A stretch of 64,000 nucleotides of DNA from Apophysomyces variabilis (taxonomy: Eukaryota > Mucoromycota > Mucoromycetes > Mucorales > Mucoraceae): contig MZZL01000044.1 of assembly GCA_002749535.1 (NCBI GenBank), positions 1-64,000 of the forward strand, given 5' to 3'. Under the pieces are notes generated by a model, which saw nothing but the letters and a program-made list of their open reading frames with translations, did no database searches and had not been told where the DNA came from. The position numbers and the translations under genes were made by a program. Of this stretch, positions 33,150-46,648 are shown in pieces (positions within the stretch are counted from its first letter, which is position 1; the number at the start of each line of letters is the position of its first letter).

Positions 33150-34208
33150 TTAAACCTGAAGGTTTGCAATCCAAAAAAAAAAGCATAGGCATTATACCCG
33201 TTCAGTTTGCTTTAGGATGTTTTTTTAAGCAAAAGATGTTGATTAAAAATTAGTTGGATAAAATGATTGATTTTGGATTGTACCGTAATGGAACCCGACC
33301 AAAGTTAGGATGATATTGTCTAGAGAGTCTTACGTCATTTTACTTTTTCTGTAAGAAAGAAAGGAAAGAGGATGGGTAGTTGCAAAACGAAAAGTGGCTT
33401 TCTTTGTTACCGTCATGGAAACCCAAGCGCCAAGGACATGGATAATACAAGAGAGAAGCGGGCTTTGCTACCAGAGAGGAAAAACGGCAGCAAAGTTGAG
33501 TTTTCTTTAATGCAACAAGGCTGATACGGGACCCTCCCCCTCTTCGTATTACTTTTTCCATATCAATGACATGCTACAACGGGCAAGTAAAAAAGAAAGC
33601 GTACAAATGTGTTGACCTAAATTAAATAGTGATGATGAAGGTATGGGTCACCGAAGCGCGGGTTATATTCTTTCTCTCCCATTCTTGTCAAACGGATAAT
33701 TATTTTTTGTTCATGGCAAACTGAAAGAAAAAGAAAGTTAAGACATATTCTACCATTCGTTTTGATAGTCAATAGCAAGTTGCTTCACCAGTTGTAAGAT
33801 ATGCACAACTTTTTCTTTCTACATTTTCGTCTGCAAGACCAAGTTGCTAGGGTACATAGGAGTGAAGGAAGGAAGGAAGGAACAAACTTCCCCATTGTTA
33901 AACTATCCTGCTATTTTTACAATGTCTGGAAGCTCTGTATCGAAAAATACTAGAGAAGCTTTACTTAACCCCTTTTTCATCTAGGTACGACAGAAAAACC
34001 TGACATTGAATGTAAATATTGTTACCAATGTCATACCGACCGGACAATCATGAGCAAAGACAAAAAAAATGAGGGGGGGAAGGAAAGGTTGCACAGCATT
34101 TATAACCCACCACGATATGGTGCTTCGGCTTGTATGACGTAAGAAAAAAAAAGATTAATCATTACTTGCTAAAAAGCAGAAAAAATAAGAGATAGTTGAA
34201 TATAGTTT
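33150..34208. other. Intergenic between convergent genes
   Basis: T-rich and A-rich runs and a (ggaa)n-like tract (about 33866-33886, 'gaaggaaggaaggaagg'). No coding sequence supported. Confidence 0.45.
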
Positions 34209-36946
34209 CTAACAAACACACGCGAATTTGCCCATGTAATAACTAAGCATCATAGCAATAAATACCACAGCAAGCTGTTGTCCATTGAACGTCAACTCGT
34301 CTGAAAGAATAATGATGCTATTGCTCTGAAAATTTGATATAATCAAGCAAAAACGAATAAAAGAAATAAGCACATGGATCCTGACAACGTGTCCTATGCT
34401 AGTTACCTGTTGTTGCGGTACGAGGACGTAACCTTTTGGAATTTCTGGTAGATTGGACAATGGAGGTTCAACGTAGGAGCCGGGCAAAACTTGGGATTGA
34501 ACTGGTGAAGAACCTCTGTCTATTGCTATGAGCCAAAAAAGAAAAAAATAACAAGAAGCATGTCAGACATTGGAAGGAAGACGATTGTCTTTGCTTTACC
34601 TTTGTGCTCATCCTCCCTTGTTTCCACGGATACAATTAAGCCGTTGCATGTTATTTTTCCATCGGATTCTTTTCGTCGTGTCAATTCAACCATGACATGT
34701 TTCCCTTCCATCTCTGGATGCACTGTGTATATCTTGATACAGCTTGTCTCCTGGATCAATTGGACGCGTGTCCCTTCTGGAGGAGATACGACAACGTCAA
34801 ATCCTTGCACATACATCGCTTTATGATATCGAATATCGGTACACCATGTGCTGGACGTATTCCCAGGTTTACGTGCTCGATAAGAACTGGAAGGCTCATG
34901 TTTTGCGATGCAGGTCATTTTATACGCGGCGGTTTCATGTACGAAATTTTCGCGAATCACCTTGCCTGCAACGCGACGTATGTAGGGTGGATAGCCAAAT
35001 TGCTGTATGTATTTACGGATGCCTGCAACGCATAAGGATGCTTCATGGGACGAGATAAACGTGACATGCACACGCTGTGGCCTTCCTCGCTCATCAAACG
35101 CCGGTAAAAAGGTCCATCCAAACAGATCGATTGAACGACGGCAATCGGATGGAGGGACCTGGGGATCGAGCACACTTGTACTGGCAGTATAGATAGCTCC
35201 CGTCGTTGGGTTTGTTTCTATGCTCGTGATAGCGCAAACATCTCCCTCTTGAAAAGTCCAATGTACAAGGTAATCTTTTTGACTAAACCGCTCCACAATA
35301 TGCCCTTCCTCAAACTGTTCGTCCCCTGCACAATAATCTGGTTTAGTCCTGTAATGAACGTGAAAGAGAACTTACAGATCTTTCGTGCGCCAAAACAATG
35401 AACGACAGAGCACAGTTGTTCAGCACTCAGCCCACACTCAATCACACAGTCGTAACGCTTATAACCGTTATAACCGTAGGATTGAATATCATCCACATCT
35501 TCTAGAAAAGTCCAGTCGTCAAGTGATGCGGATAAACGTTTAAGGGTGTCAATGCATTTCGTCTTTTTGTTGGGATGCCGATGAGGTGAATACAGATGTC
35601 TGGTTGATGAAAGCGGTTTTGTTGGTAACGGAGGCACTGCAGGAAACTTTTCCACTTGACTTCCGGGATCGAAAGCGGAATCAACTAGCGATTCCGGAGA
35701 ATAACCCTTATTGTTTGCAAATGTGATATGTTTTTTTGGTGCGGCGTTATGCCCTGATTGCATAAGAATAGAACCTTGCGAAGGCGTAGGAGATATGCTG
35801 TGAGACGATGATGACACTGGATAAGACATTAATGGATGCCGGTTGCTGTCAAAAGTAAGGACATGTAAGCATATATTATTGTATAATCGATGCTCAATCT
35901 CACCTGTTGACAGTGGGATGTTCTAAATGGTTGCTTCTCATGATAGAAGGCCGTTTATTGGTGTTGCTTCGAAGAGATCCATGAGATGGTTTATGCTGCA
36001 GACGCATACGCTCAGCTTTTTTCTGTAGATAATCATTCACTTGAGCAATCACAAGTGGTCGACGTGCTAATGATTTTTTGGCAAATGCGGGAACCCAGCC
36101 CTTCATATTCTCCTGTATAACATAAGTCACCCGCGTCGCTGGTGTAGTCCCTCCTCGCAGAGGCTCAAATATCCACCCTTGAAGCTACCGAAAACCATCA
36201 AGTCAGACTGATGTTCAGCTAGAACAGGAGCACATTTGATAATTCTACCTTTATCTGCGATCGTACGCGTCCTTGAATGCGAGGTATACGTGGTGTTTCT
36301 ACACTGGTGCACGCAAAAATAATGGATCCTGATGGCGTGCATTCTATTTTTTCCACTAATGATAGGTCGCGAGCTCTGAGAAAATGGTGTAACATGGTAT
36401 TAGTTGATGAGACAGAGGCGAAAAAGGCCAGATAATTTTCTTTTTCTTTTTCTTTACTTGGAAGTGGCGGTAGGCTTAGTCACTTCGTAGGTCAGGGAGG
36501 TGGTGTCGTTCAAATTTTCCACTAGATTACCATCGTCGTATCTTTAGCGATGCTTGTAAGTAATTTTAAACTCTTCTAGAGCAGACTTACTGTTCATCCC
36601 ATAGTCGGCGCATACCGACGATGTAAAAGATGGATTGTGGCGAGAACCCCTGAATGATGGCTTCCCCTTTGAAAATTGGAGTTTTATCCGTCTTATTGAC
36701 ACCTGGTTTCATGTGTACGACGACACCACTTTTATGTTTGAGCGCTTTTTTCCATCCGTCCTCGGTAACGACTTGTTTTAAGGTCATGAGGGCATTTTCG
36801 GCTTGATGGATATGGTAAGCTGCTGAGCTCAACAAGGGGTCAACGAAACCAGAGGAGACGGAAACCAATGAGGGGAGAGGTCGTTGTGTAGGTTCATCTT
36901 CATCATCGCTGAAAATGGCGTTGAATTTACTGAATGGGGATGGCAT
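34209..36946 (-). CDS. Tandem START-like domain protein with C-terminal membrane anchor
   Basis: Eight exons: 36946-36591, 36541-36458, 36375-36249, 36184-35904, 35845-35376, 35325-34600, 34525-34407, 34325-34209. They encode 759 aa with all phases consistent. START-like domain 1 (about residues 50-255) includes DGWKKALKHKSGVVVHMKPG, RRLWDEQYDDGNLVENLND, GRVRSQIKLQGWIFEPL and TRVTYVIQENMKGWVP. A basic/Ser-rich linker follows. START-like domain 2 (about 360-560) includes LDDWTFLEDVDD, IWDEQFEEGHIVERFSQKDY and RRSIDLFGWTFLPA. A hydrophobic helix (QLAVVFIAMMLSYYMGKF) ends the chain. Both domains are expected to bind lipid or another hydrophobic ligand, and the tail anchor suggests a role at a membrane contact. 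This is inferred. An upstream in-frame ATG at 36994 would add 16 residues. Confidence 0.85.
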
Positions 36947-39900
36947 GAGGTGTTTTTCTGAATGGATGTATGAATGGAAACAATTGGATCGCATGTACAA
37001 GGTAAAAACGGAGGATGGCACAGGTGATGGGTAGCTTTATACAGGCATGGTTGGTCTCCGTGTCCTCTATATCCGCTTAATATTCGAGAGCCGAAGATAG
37101 CAATGAACGCGCGTTGATATGAAAATACGTGCAAGATATATTACGCTCTAAAAAAATAGAAGAAAACAAGGATAACACACACTCACTCTTTTTCTCTTTC
37201 TCTCTTAGTGAATGGCGGGGAAGAGGAGGTGATATGGTTGAGTTCGAGAACTCAAAAAAAGGAATGCAGCCACGTTGTTGCTTGTGTCACATTCAACGGA
37301 TTTGTCGATCGCATTTCAAGAAATAGATGTTGTACGCATAAATTGAAACGATCAGCTGCGACACGCTTTTCTATTTGCCTATTCCTATCCCATATAGACA
37401 GGAAACTAGACATAGGAGATGATCACCCATTGTGTACTTTCATTGTTCATTTATCGATCACTCGATACATAGATTGGTTTTTTACTTGTTTCCGATCACT
37501 GATCGGACATTCGCCATAACATGTCCTCTATGGTTACGCACTGACCCCCTTTCCTTTTCTTTCGCTCTATTCCCCAAAGCAGCAAAGGCGAGACGTCATA
37601 ACATACTCGAAGATCATCTAATTACGCTCGAATTTATTAAACTCGTGTCTCGAGCATATACGCCACGGTTGGTTGCAGTTTCATCGCCACACAACGGAAA
37701 CACGGGGGAAATTCTTATTTAGCACTCGAGAAGTGTAACAGTTCCATGCAGTCAATCAAACTTAATTCAAGCGTTCCTATCTTTGCTATGTTTACAAGGA
37801 ACAACACCTCGAATTAAAATAACAAATTAAAACAAGTTGGGACGACATGTACAATCTAAATATCACTTTTCCCCACATCATTCTACTAAATCACTATCAC
37901 TAAACTAGCACTAATGAACAAACCAAAATATGGCAGACATATATACCAATTACAAAGTTATTACGTAATATCATCCTCTCGGTGCTTTCAGCTACCTGCT
38001 TTTAATATTAGCCAATCAATCATTCAATTTTGGAGGAATCAGTAACCATATCATTGCGGCTATGATAGTATTCCTAGGAGTAAAAGGAAGAATGTGGGAA
38101 AACAGATATAGAAATGTAGAACATTCGATTAGACAACAATAGTAATTACGCACTTATTCAGTATTTTGTGTTATTGATCCCTTGGTATTTCAACCAACAA
38201 TGAACCAAGGTCCATGACATATATTCAACGTAAAAATCTGGAGCATGCAAGCCTGATACTTCATGAAATGTAAAGGCTTAATTATCGACAACTAGGTTCT
38301 TAAAATCTCTGAAAAAATAGAACGGTTTATTATGTCAGTTGCATGAACCAAACAGGATGCTAAATCCTGGGAACACCATGAGGATTGTATATTTCCGCCG
38401 GTCTGTTTGACATTGACGTCCTTCAACACTTCTAAAAAGATATATATCAGAAAACTAAATAAAATATATCTGCAAAAAAGAAAATAGAAGGAAACATGCA
38501 AGAATATACCGTCTAATTCTTTATTATCTACCAACTATATGAACCACTGCAGGAACTATACCGAGTTTTAGGAACATCGGTGTGGTTGTCTTCCATAATA
38601 TTCGCTGACAGCAATTCAGTTAGCTAGTTTTGAGTGTGTTAAGAATAAGGTTAAACAACAGGTTCTTGGAAAATGAACTGTTGGCTATTGGGATCAGTGA
38701 GGCTTTTCGTGATAGCTTAAAGCTGGGCGATATCGAAGGTATCGTCTCTCATTCTGAGATATGGCTTACAAATTGGTCCTGGAGAACTCTGCTGTTCTAC
38801 TCTTGCCGTTCGAGATAACCTGATCCCTGAGAATACGGCACCAGTCGATTTCTGTACGAGTAGTAAATTGGCACAAAAGAACAAAGGAACCTTCGTTTAT
38901 ATTTGTATTTGCTCGGACTGATTCGACTAATGTAAGGCAGTTAGACGTAATCTTGAAAGACACATCTTTATTGAACTATGCTAATTTTTAATGTAAATTG
39001 GCAGTTATAATAAATGTAAAAAGCAATTGCACAAAATGGTAAAAGAAAATAGAGACAGATTTTGGCAGTTTAGTTCCAGGATACGATGCTTTCACTGAAG
39101 CTAACATTCAATTGCATGCTAAAGAATCCAGCTCAAATTGGATCGCTTTCGCTCTTGCCTGGAGCAGACTCACCAAGTTTATTTGCAAAGCTAATATTTG
39201 CAGAATGTTAACGCTCGGGCTGTGATACAATGCTTATTCAAAAAGTACGCCGAGCGCAGCCATTGACGTCGTGAAACGTAAATTTGAATCAGCAGTTTCG
39301 CTTTCTGTGTTTGACTCTCAGCAAGAGGATCTAACTTTTTCTTCCTTGACTTCTTGTTTCAAAAACTTCAAGATAGCGTGACCCGTCAGTCTTGCTATCA
39401 AAGTGCTGAACAAGTGAGATGTGTAAGATAGCCTCTTGGGAAAGGAGCAGGATCGATTAATATATTAATATGTTTACCTATAGGATGCCAGTAGTATCCA
39501 ACCAACCATTCGATTCCTCTTCCTTCTGCGCTTGCACCAGGCCTCTACAAGCAAACGTCATGACAGCAGTCAATATTTGATTAATGCGGTCACCAACTTT
39601 TTCTACGCTCTTCTACATATCAATAAATTGATACCCCTTGAGTGTTCTGTTTCAAGTTTTATTTTCACGGCAAGTGACGCAGATTTGCCTAACAGTGTCA
39701 AATTGACAAAGCATCACTAACAATTTGGACGGCTCATTCGCCACAAGCGGGAAGTAAATAAATTCAGCTTCCAGTACTGTACTAGCTCTTTTGAGGTAAA
39801 TAATGATGGTCTCTGTGCGACATTTTTTCTGTGTCTTGCGATGTTTCGTCCGTCATCGCGTGCAAAGAGGTTTCCGAACAGAATTGGTCTGTATACTTCG

Positions 39901-40761
39901 TGATCCTGCGACTTCAGCATTGGTCCAATGCGAGTTCGATTTTCTGAAAAGAGAATACATGCTAAAATACGATGCCCGAGATCCGTTCCATCAGAAACAT
40001 ACAACAACAATCAATCAAGCTTAAAAGGGAAAACCTAATTTTTCTCATCCTGTGTTACGCCAGTATCGCTCAACAAGCGCGAAGAACAAAAGTGTTTACT
40101 TAAGCCTAAAAGCAACATGACACAAGTACAAAAAAAAAGGATTGGCATCTTTGTTTTACATAGAAAGTGCTTAATCTGAGAAATTCCAGGATGATCAAGT
40201 CTATTTTCCTATTTCTGAAGCACTTCGCGCTTTTTCAATTTCCATCTTGGTAAATCTTTACCGAAGTAACCGTGCATCAGGGCCTCATCCTGCTAGCTGG
40301 TTACCATTAGGAAGGCTAGATTGTCCCACGCGCTGTAACTCAAAGATATGAGTGGACGTACCAAGAAAAAGGCAAAAAAAAAAAGAGTTTGGATCTGGTA
40401 CACTCCGTTCTAATCTCAAGTTACACAAACAAGGTAACAAAAAGACGTCCTTAGACCTGAAAATGATATCATTTCTACTTATTACAACAGGATGAGAACA
40501 TTAACTACATTTTAAGTTGGTCTACATAGAAAGCATGAAGGGGATTGCTTAGTATTTTCTGTGGACAACAGCTTGCTTGGTGCCAGTATGGGTTGCACAA
40601 TCAGTTAAGCTACCGCTCACGTGGTGTCACTCCACCCTCATCTGAGAGCATAGTATAAAATGCCTCTTTCCATTCAATCGGCCCTGTCTAGATCTTCAAA
40701 ATTTTTTTTCCATTGTTGTTGTTTTTTTTATTCTTATTTTTTCCTAAGCAAGACAAAAAGG
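36947..40761. other. Long intergenic stretch
   Basis: The promoter side of the START gene (36947-37200) is followed by AT-rich DNA with only short, featureless open frames on both strands. A T-rich leader of the MYND gene closes the stretch (40700-40745). Nothing else recognised. Confidence 0.4.
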
Positions 40762-41493
40762 ATGCCTTCTCTTTTATTTTCAAGAAAGCCTGCACCGATT
40801 GAAAAGAATCCTTTAGCGTCCGTGCTGCTCTCTACTTCTCAAGTAAATGTCCGACACGACGTGCACGGATGTTTCCAATGCGCTGCTTTGGCCACACGGT
40901 ATTTGACCGCGCTAGACTATGTCAAAAAAGCGGAACCTATTCTCTGCAATGGCGATCTATTAGAGCTGGTTTGGCGAATGACCCATCTGGTACTGGAGCA
41001 TCGCGAAACACGTTGCTATCAAGCGCTGCATTGGTTCGATCAAGTTACGCAAAACCTATGGGATTTCGCAAAGCGATTGAAGGATGAGGCCATGCCTGCG
41101 ATGGCTGATACAGAACAAGAAAACTATCGCAGAGCGGTCCAGATTACGATCTATAGTTGCCGCGCGCTCATTCATCAGCAAATTGGCGACATCGATAAGG
41201 CCATTGGCTATTACCGAAAATGCACGGGCGTGCGCCCTTGTAACATTGAATCCCAGACATTGTTACAACAATCAGCCTTGGTAACACTTGATCGTTTGAT
41301 AGCCGATAATCCTACCCCGCCTCCTTCAAGCGCTTCTTCCGTTTCAAGTCAGTCAAGCTCTGTCAGCTGCGCCAACTGTGGTGTGGAACGACGCGCCATG
41401 CCGGTCTGTGCCCGTTGCCGATACCAAACATACTGCAGTGCAAAATGTCTCAAAGCCCATAAACCTATTCATGATCCTATCTGTGGTCAATGA
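40762..41493 (+). CDS. MYND zinc-finger protein
   Basis: Intronless, 243 aa from ATG 40762. An in-frame ATG at 40660 would add 34 residues made mostly of Phe/Tyr/Ser from a T-rich tract, which looks like leader rather than protein, so the inner start is preferred. Residues about 35-190 form helices with paired TPR-like spacing (LTALDYVKKAEPILCNGDLL; GDIDKAIGYYRKCTGV). The C terminus is a complete MYND finger: CANC, then CARCRYQTYCSAKCLKAHKP, then H and C, with the eight zinc ligands in order. MYND fingers bind proline-rich partner peptides. There is no SET domain, so it is not a SMYD methyltransferase. The partner is unknown. Confidence 0.88.
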   Translation: MPSLLFSRKPAPIEKNPLASVLLSTSQVNVRHDVHGCFQCAALATRYLTALDYVKKAEPILCNGDLLELVWRMTHLVLEHRETRCYQALHWFDQVTQNLWDFAKRLKDEAMPAMADTEQENYRRAVQITIYSCRALIHQQIGDIDKAIGYYRKCTGVRPCNIESQTLLQQSALVTLDRLIADNPTPPPSSASSVSSQSSSVSCANCGVERRAMPVCARCRYQTYCSAKCLKAHKPIHDPICGQ

Positions 41494-41597
41494 AAAGCAT
41501 TGCTCTTTTTTTTCTCCTTTTACCTTTTTTTTTTCTCAACTGTAAATAACATTGATTTCTCCTTAAGCTTTTCTCTATTTTTTTTTTACCCACCCAT

Positions 41598-42298
41598 CTT
41601 TACAAAGTATTTTACGATTATTCATGCAATAAACTTTGGTAAACACCAGCTTACATTGATCTCCTGATATCTGTGATACAAGAATGAGGTTTCCGCTCTT
41701 TTTATTCTAGGTTTTTTAGTGAGGCTATGCTTCCCTCTCGTGTCTAAATTTGATAAGCATCCTAATTATTCCGACGAATGTGGAGTATTCCTCTCTCTCA
41801 CACGTTATGACAATTATATATTCGGACAGACCCACTTGCATATAAGTGAGTCCTTGTTTCTGGCTTGCATGAGACATTTCATCGCAATCTTCTTTGTCTT
41901 ATACTTTGACTTGCATATCTGCACCCATATGGTTCACAATGAAACAAAGCACATGTGTTCCTAGTGGTACACATATTAAGGTTTTTTCGCGTATTTTTTG
42001 CCTTTTTGCACGCCACCATTGATCATTCCATATATCTTGAATGGCACGACGGACTTTTCTTTTCATGTTCTACCATGGTCTAGAAAAGAAGTCTAAAGCT
42101 ATTGAGAAAACAATGTACAAATGACAATGCTAAATCCTTTGACAGGTATTGTCAACTAACGAAATATTGCCATTTTTTGTCCGAAATTCCGTTTGCTTTC
42201 CATCTGAAAGTGTGCCATAGCTTTCTTTTCTTTTTTTTTCTTAGTTGGCTCTCCAACAATGAATAACAAAGCCTTGGTGGTCGAGGAGATCTTGCTCA
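41598..42298. repeat. 3' flank of MYND gene, duplicated (copy 1)
   Basis: About 700 bp with a copy at 46649-47290, direct orientation. It starts at 'ccatctttacaaagtatttt' and ends near 'aatgaataacaaagccttgg'. It carries a 29-bp stretch ('ataagtgagtcc...cttgcat') missing from copy 2. The missing piece is bounded by the short direct repeat 'cttgcat'. Confidence 0.8.
41628..41633 (+). promoter_or_regulatory. Polyadenylation signal of the MYND gene
   Basis: AATAAA 135 nt after the stop codon, in 'catgcaataaactttgg'. The same string recurs in the second copy of this flank at about 46684. Confidence 0.55.
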
Positions 42299-44640
42299 AC
42301 GTTTCAATCGGCGATTCTCTTCAGGTACTCAAAGGTCCTGCTTTCCAGCATTGCTAATTAGCGTCATTAAGTACAAGTGTACAAAACGTTAACTCCCTGT
42401 GACATTTTGTCAGACGGTAGAAAAGTTCTAAAAATGGAGTGGTGCTTGCCAGCAGGTACTACCGTTAGGACATTTATTTGAAGTTCCCGGTTTTGGAAAT
42501 GCCCTTACTATAATTCCCACATTTCTTGTCGTACATTTAGCGATCGAAGCTGTTTTATTTTATGCATGTCTAACGCGCGTGACCATGATCGGCAGCTATG
42601 ATAAAAGAGATCTTTCTCTTTTTTTTTGCCTTGTCACTAACTGATTTGACGTTTAATAGCAAGTTCCATTATAACTCTACGGTTTAGATGTGATTGGTCT
42701 TCAGTCAGTCGAAAGAGTAATGTATCTACCTATTTTAGCAATAAAACGAGAGACTGGCACACCAATCACATTGGTTATAATGAACTTCATCAAACTTTGG
42801 GTAAATAGAAGGGCACTGGCATATACTCCCTGACCAAAGAGTTTTCGAGTGCCTTCGTATGGCAACACCATAGTATATGGAGGTCATGGTTTGTTGAAGT
42901 ACTGATAGTAACCATCGCTATAGGAACGGTCATAGAAATATTGCAACTATTATTCCGCTTCTCTTTGTAAACCTGCCAATGATTAAAAACACAGCGTTTT
43001 ATCTTTTGTATTTCTCATTCTCTGCTAGTTTTTCTGTTTTCTTTTCCGCACCCATCTAGAAGATTTTTAAAACCTAATTTTTCAGGTCCAGAATCTTTAT
43101 CTGAGATTGTCATACAAGAATAGTAGCACAATGGATCACTATGTTTATGGTAAATGCTTCGTCAATCCTATTAAAGTAAAAGAAGTCAAACCGGCAGGTT
43201 AAAATTAGTTACTGATTATTATCAGGTCTTGCCTCAGGATAAATCAGATTGGTCCCTAAGGGAAAACACTCAGTCCGCATGACAAATGGGAAAAGACAGG
43301 ACGATTCATGGTAACTATCGATTAGCAGAAAAAAATCGAGCGATTTACGTTCCTCTTCTTTTCTTTTCCAGCATTTCCTGATATCGAAGCTGCACCGCGT
43401 TCGTTTCTGATGCCGCAGAGTCACAACATATAAACATTGTTTGTATCCCAGAAATCTGCTTGCGCACGATTGTAAAGATTCGGAAATCGTAAACACAGAA
43501 AAAACCATATCACACAGAAGCGAGGATTAGTTACCTCGCAAGTGTTAGTACAGTGTACTTGTGTCTAATCGGTCAGTTTCTCCATTATCCTTTGTTTCTT
43601 GTCCACCTCAGTGGCCCTTAAACGGTGCACAGCCATTCCGCTATCGTGAGCAAGCTAGTTTATCTTTGCTCTTTCAAATGTAGTTGTTCTGTTTGCTATG
43701 TAGCTTTTAGTATATTTAAAATAAGCAACTCAAGTAAAATTTATTAGTAAAGATGACCAGAACGCCTCTTAACATGAGGTCTATATGAATAGATCTATAA
43801 CTTGAATGAGTAGTAACAAAAGCTGTGTCTGTAATAGCAGTAGAATGACGGGGTGATTGACCAGGAAGAATCGGGTACTTAAATGCAGACGAAAGCATAG
43901 ATTTATACAAAACCGGTACCGGAAATGGAGAGAGCCATATGAAACGACCAGATACTTATGAAGAAACCTGTTGTTTCATGTTATCCCCTGCAGATCCCAG
44001 GAATTCTGTGATAATTCGTCGTGAGTTTAGGGCACTTGGATGAGGGTGACGGGAAAGGCTTATGGAGTTTTCCTTTGCTTTACTTGTCTTGACACACTTT
44101 CTACTCTTAACTGAGAAACCCCGTTGGCTTTATTGATCTGAAGGTCTTTCACTTTTTTTGATTGCTAGCGGGCCGCCCCGAAGCTTCACTGCTTTTACTA
44201 AAACTACAAACGGCAGAATCAGGCAAAAGGGCCCAAACATCCTGACGTTTCTTTCTGGTGGACCAAAACAGCTTTGTTAGTTTGGCTCGCACCAGACTAC
44301 CCAAAAACTGCAAGACACCGGTTTAGCCGTCCCACATCACTGGGGAAAACCCCTAGGTGGCAAAGCGGGTGCTGGCAAAAGACCAATTGCGAGCTGCATG
44401 AATTTTCCCATATTGTCGCAAAAGACGGTTGGATCGAGTGCAGCTGTCAGGGGTTGTTCAAGTAAAGATTGAATCTGCTTTGATAGACCTTCTCAATGCA
44501 ACAGGTAACCCGTGGAGAGAAGAGCTCAAGAACCCCATGCGCATACTACTGATCAAGCTTCTTAAAATTCCCCCCAACAAGAAGCTCCAAATGCCTAATG
44601 AATATTGACACCTCATAGTAATCAGTGCCGTAAGACCTTT
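42299..44640. other. Gene-poor stretch
   Basis: Nothing convincing. A minus-strand piece near 43330-43500 reads like coding in one frame (AVQLRYQEMLEKKRRG ending at a GTAAAT donor) but cannot be joined to neighbours. Confidence 0.35.
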
Positions 44641-44800
44641 TTACGCGGATATGAGCCTCAGGTACATGAAAAAGCTATCCTGGTTGTCGTTGGCACAATA
44701 ATGAAGGGCAGGGCTGCGATGTACAAAAGCATCCAGGGCTGTAACAAGGATCCAGTACTCACCGAAAATCATTACGTTTTCTATCAAATGTTTGCTATAC

Positions 44801-45006
44801 CTTGTCACTAGAGTATTAATCGTCTCTAGGTTGTGTACCGTGGTCGGCAGAAGAGCTGGGTTGTTGGTTGCAGTAGACTTGTCAAGCTGGTATGTGGCCT
44901 TTGGATGGATACGAGCTACTGCGGGGAATGGAACGATCGTTCGTACACTTGCCGTTAGGTCGCTGAGGGATTCACGTAGTACAATGACGCCTGATTCTAC
45001 CTCCAT
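44801..45006 (-). CDS. Unresolved coding fragment (first exon?)
   Basis: From ATG 45006 the minus strand encodes 68 codons: MEVESGVIVLRESLSDLTAS, then VRTIVPFPAVARIHPKATY. They end at a GTATAG donor after LVTR. The composition looks protein-coding, but I could not find a downstream exon in phase. A candidate second exon (44650-44750, AFVHRSPALHYCANDNQ) needs a different phase. No family recognised, and it may be a decayed gene. Confidence 0.3.
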
Positions 45007-45576
45007 ACGCTTCACGCATCGTCCAAATGAACAGATCCACTACGGGAAAAACGAACGACTACTCCCGATTAAATTCGACAAGTTACCTGACTTATACTAC
45101 CGACTATTTACCGTTTTATGGCATTTACAGGTGAATATTTGTTAAGATTTCAGGTAATTTGCCGGATCTTTTTGGTATTAGTCTGCCACAGCCATGTAGT
45201 TTTCATGTAAATGATCGGTTTTGATGTCTGCATCTTTCTGGGATCGTCCATTACAACCTTTCCTGTTTCTCTGCCTTAAAAACAGCAATGTTTGCCTTCA
45301 TACAAAATTTTGAGGCACTGTTATGTGGCATGCTCAATAGTACATACCAAAATGCAAATATAAAGTATGGTATTAGTCGGTGACAGTCCTTGTTTGTCTG
45401 TCACACTCGAATGATTTCAGCAAATACCTGAAAATTACCTGAAAGTGTCAATATCAGGTAAATGATCAATAATTTCTTTTTTTCATATTTCCCACAGTGA
45501 TCTGTTCAGATGTTGGTACAGATCAAGATCCTCTTGCTCGTTAATGCGGGATATATTTCCTTTTCCTAACTGCGAC

Positions 45577-46008
45577 TTATCCTGTGCTTGAAGAAGATGC
45601 GTTGTGATTGTCCGTCGCCGGGCACTTGAGCGCTGATATGATGCGCTGCCTGGCCTTTAGCAGCTTCAATTGACGATGCACAGCCAGCGAAACAACCTCA
45701 AATTGAGAGGAGAAAATGAGTAGCCATATGTTCCGCCCTGATTCGATCAGGCTATCGACCAGATATTTTGCCTTTTTTAACGAGATAGCTCCACAATCGC
45801 TAAGGTCGACGGTGTTCACGGCCTGGAAAAGGTCTCTCAGCTTGACAAAGGCTAAATCGGTGTAGTGGCGACTCAAACACTGGATCTGTACAACAGTTGT
45901 TATGGCACGAGGAAGACTTGTTTTTGTCAGTATCCAATAGCCAAGGCAGAGTAACGCGTTGACTATAGACGATTTGATGCAAGGATCGGCAAGTGAGCGA
46001 GAAGCCAT
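45577..46008 (-). CDS. Hypothetical protein, 143 aa
   Basis: One open frame from ATG 46008 to TGA at 45577. It contains amphipathic and hydrophobic helices (LVDSLIESGRNIWLLIFSSQ; VSLAVHRQLKLLKARQRIIS) and a Ser-rich end. A second possible start region upstream on the same strand (MASHHEADRQRNCNFDSAM at 46355) could be an earlier exon. No family recognised and no neighbour supports a function. Confidence 0.35.
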   Translation of the reverse strand: MASRSLADPCIKSSIVNALLCLGYWILTKTSLPRAITTVVQIQCLSRHYTDLAFVKLRDLFQAVNTVDLSDCGAISLKKAKYLVDSLIESGRNIWLLIFSSQFEVVSLAVHRQLKLLKARQRIISALKCPATDNHNASSSSTG

Positions 46009-46648
46009 ACAAGGTCAGCCGGGAATAAAACTCCTTTATAATTACGAAATAATATCGCTGTGATGCACCGGGAAATAGCATGGCCCTGACATGTATTCAT
46101 AGACAATGATTGCTGTGCCAGACTAAGGAGGGAGTCAAAATGTCGTGCCAGTCACAACTGAATTGCGTGTAGATAAGAATTCTTCGATAGGGTGCTGCTG
46201 CTGTTTATTCTCTCACAGCCAGAGATGCTCCTGTTGTAATGTACTGCTCGGCAGGATGATGTCGCTTGGAGCTTTTTGATTAGGTATGTGGTGAACTCCA
46301 TGGCGGAATCAAAGTTACAATTCCTCTGTCGGTCTGCTTCATGGTGCGACGCCATGGTGTGGCTCTGGCTGTTGGGCTGGTTGTTAATGGCTTTTGAGTG
46401 AGTACTTCCTAATCGCGTGTGGGGATTCTCTCTTGCGTGGCCTAGATTTTCTTTTATACTATACTTTAGCCCCAATACGCATTTCTTCTCGTGAACCTGA
46501 CATTTAACTCTATGCTTACTAGTACAGCTTAAATTAAATGCTCTCAACTCCAGGTTTTAGTCAACCTACCAGGTGGTACACGCAAGGTTAAATGTTTGCA
46601 AAACACTTTAGTCCTTACTCTTTTTCTCTTGTTACCTTTCTTCGTTTA

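Noticed and set aside
33866..33886. GGAA-type microsatellite
   Set aside because: Only about five units of simple repeat, of no evident significance.
43209..43508. 99-codon open frame on the minus strand, with an alternative coding-like frame
   Set aside because: Neither frame connects to another exon in phase and no family is recognisable. Mentioned only in the gap note.
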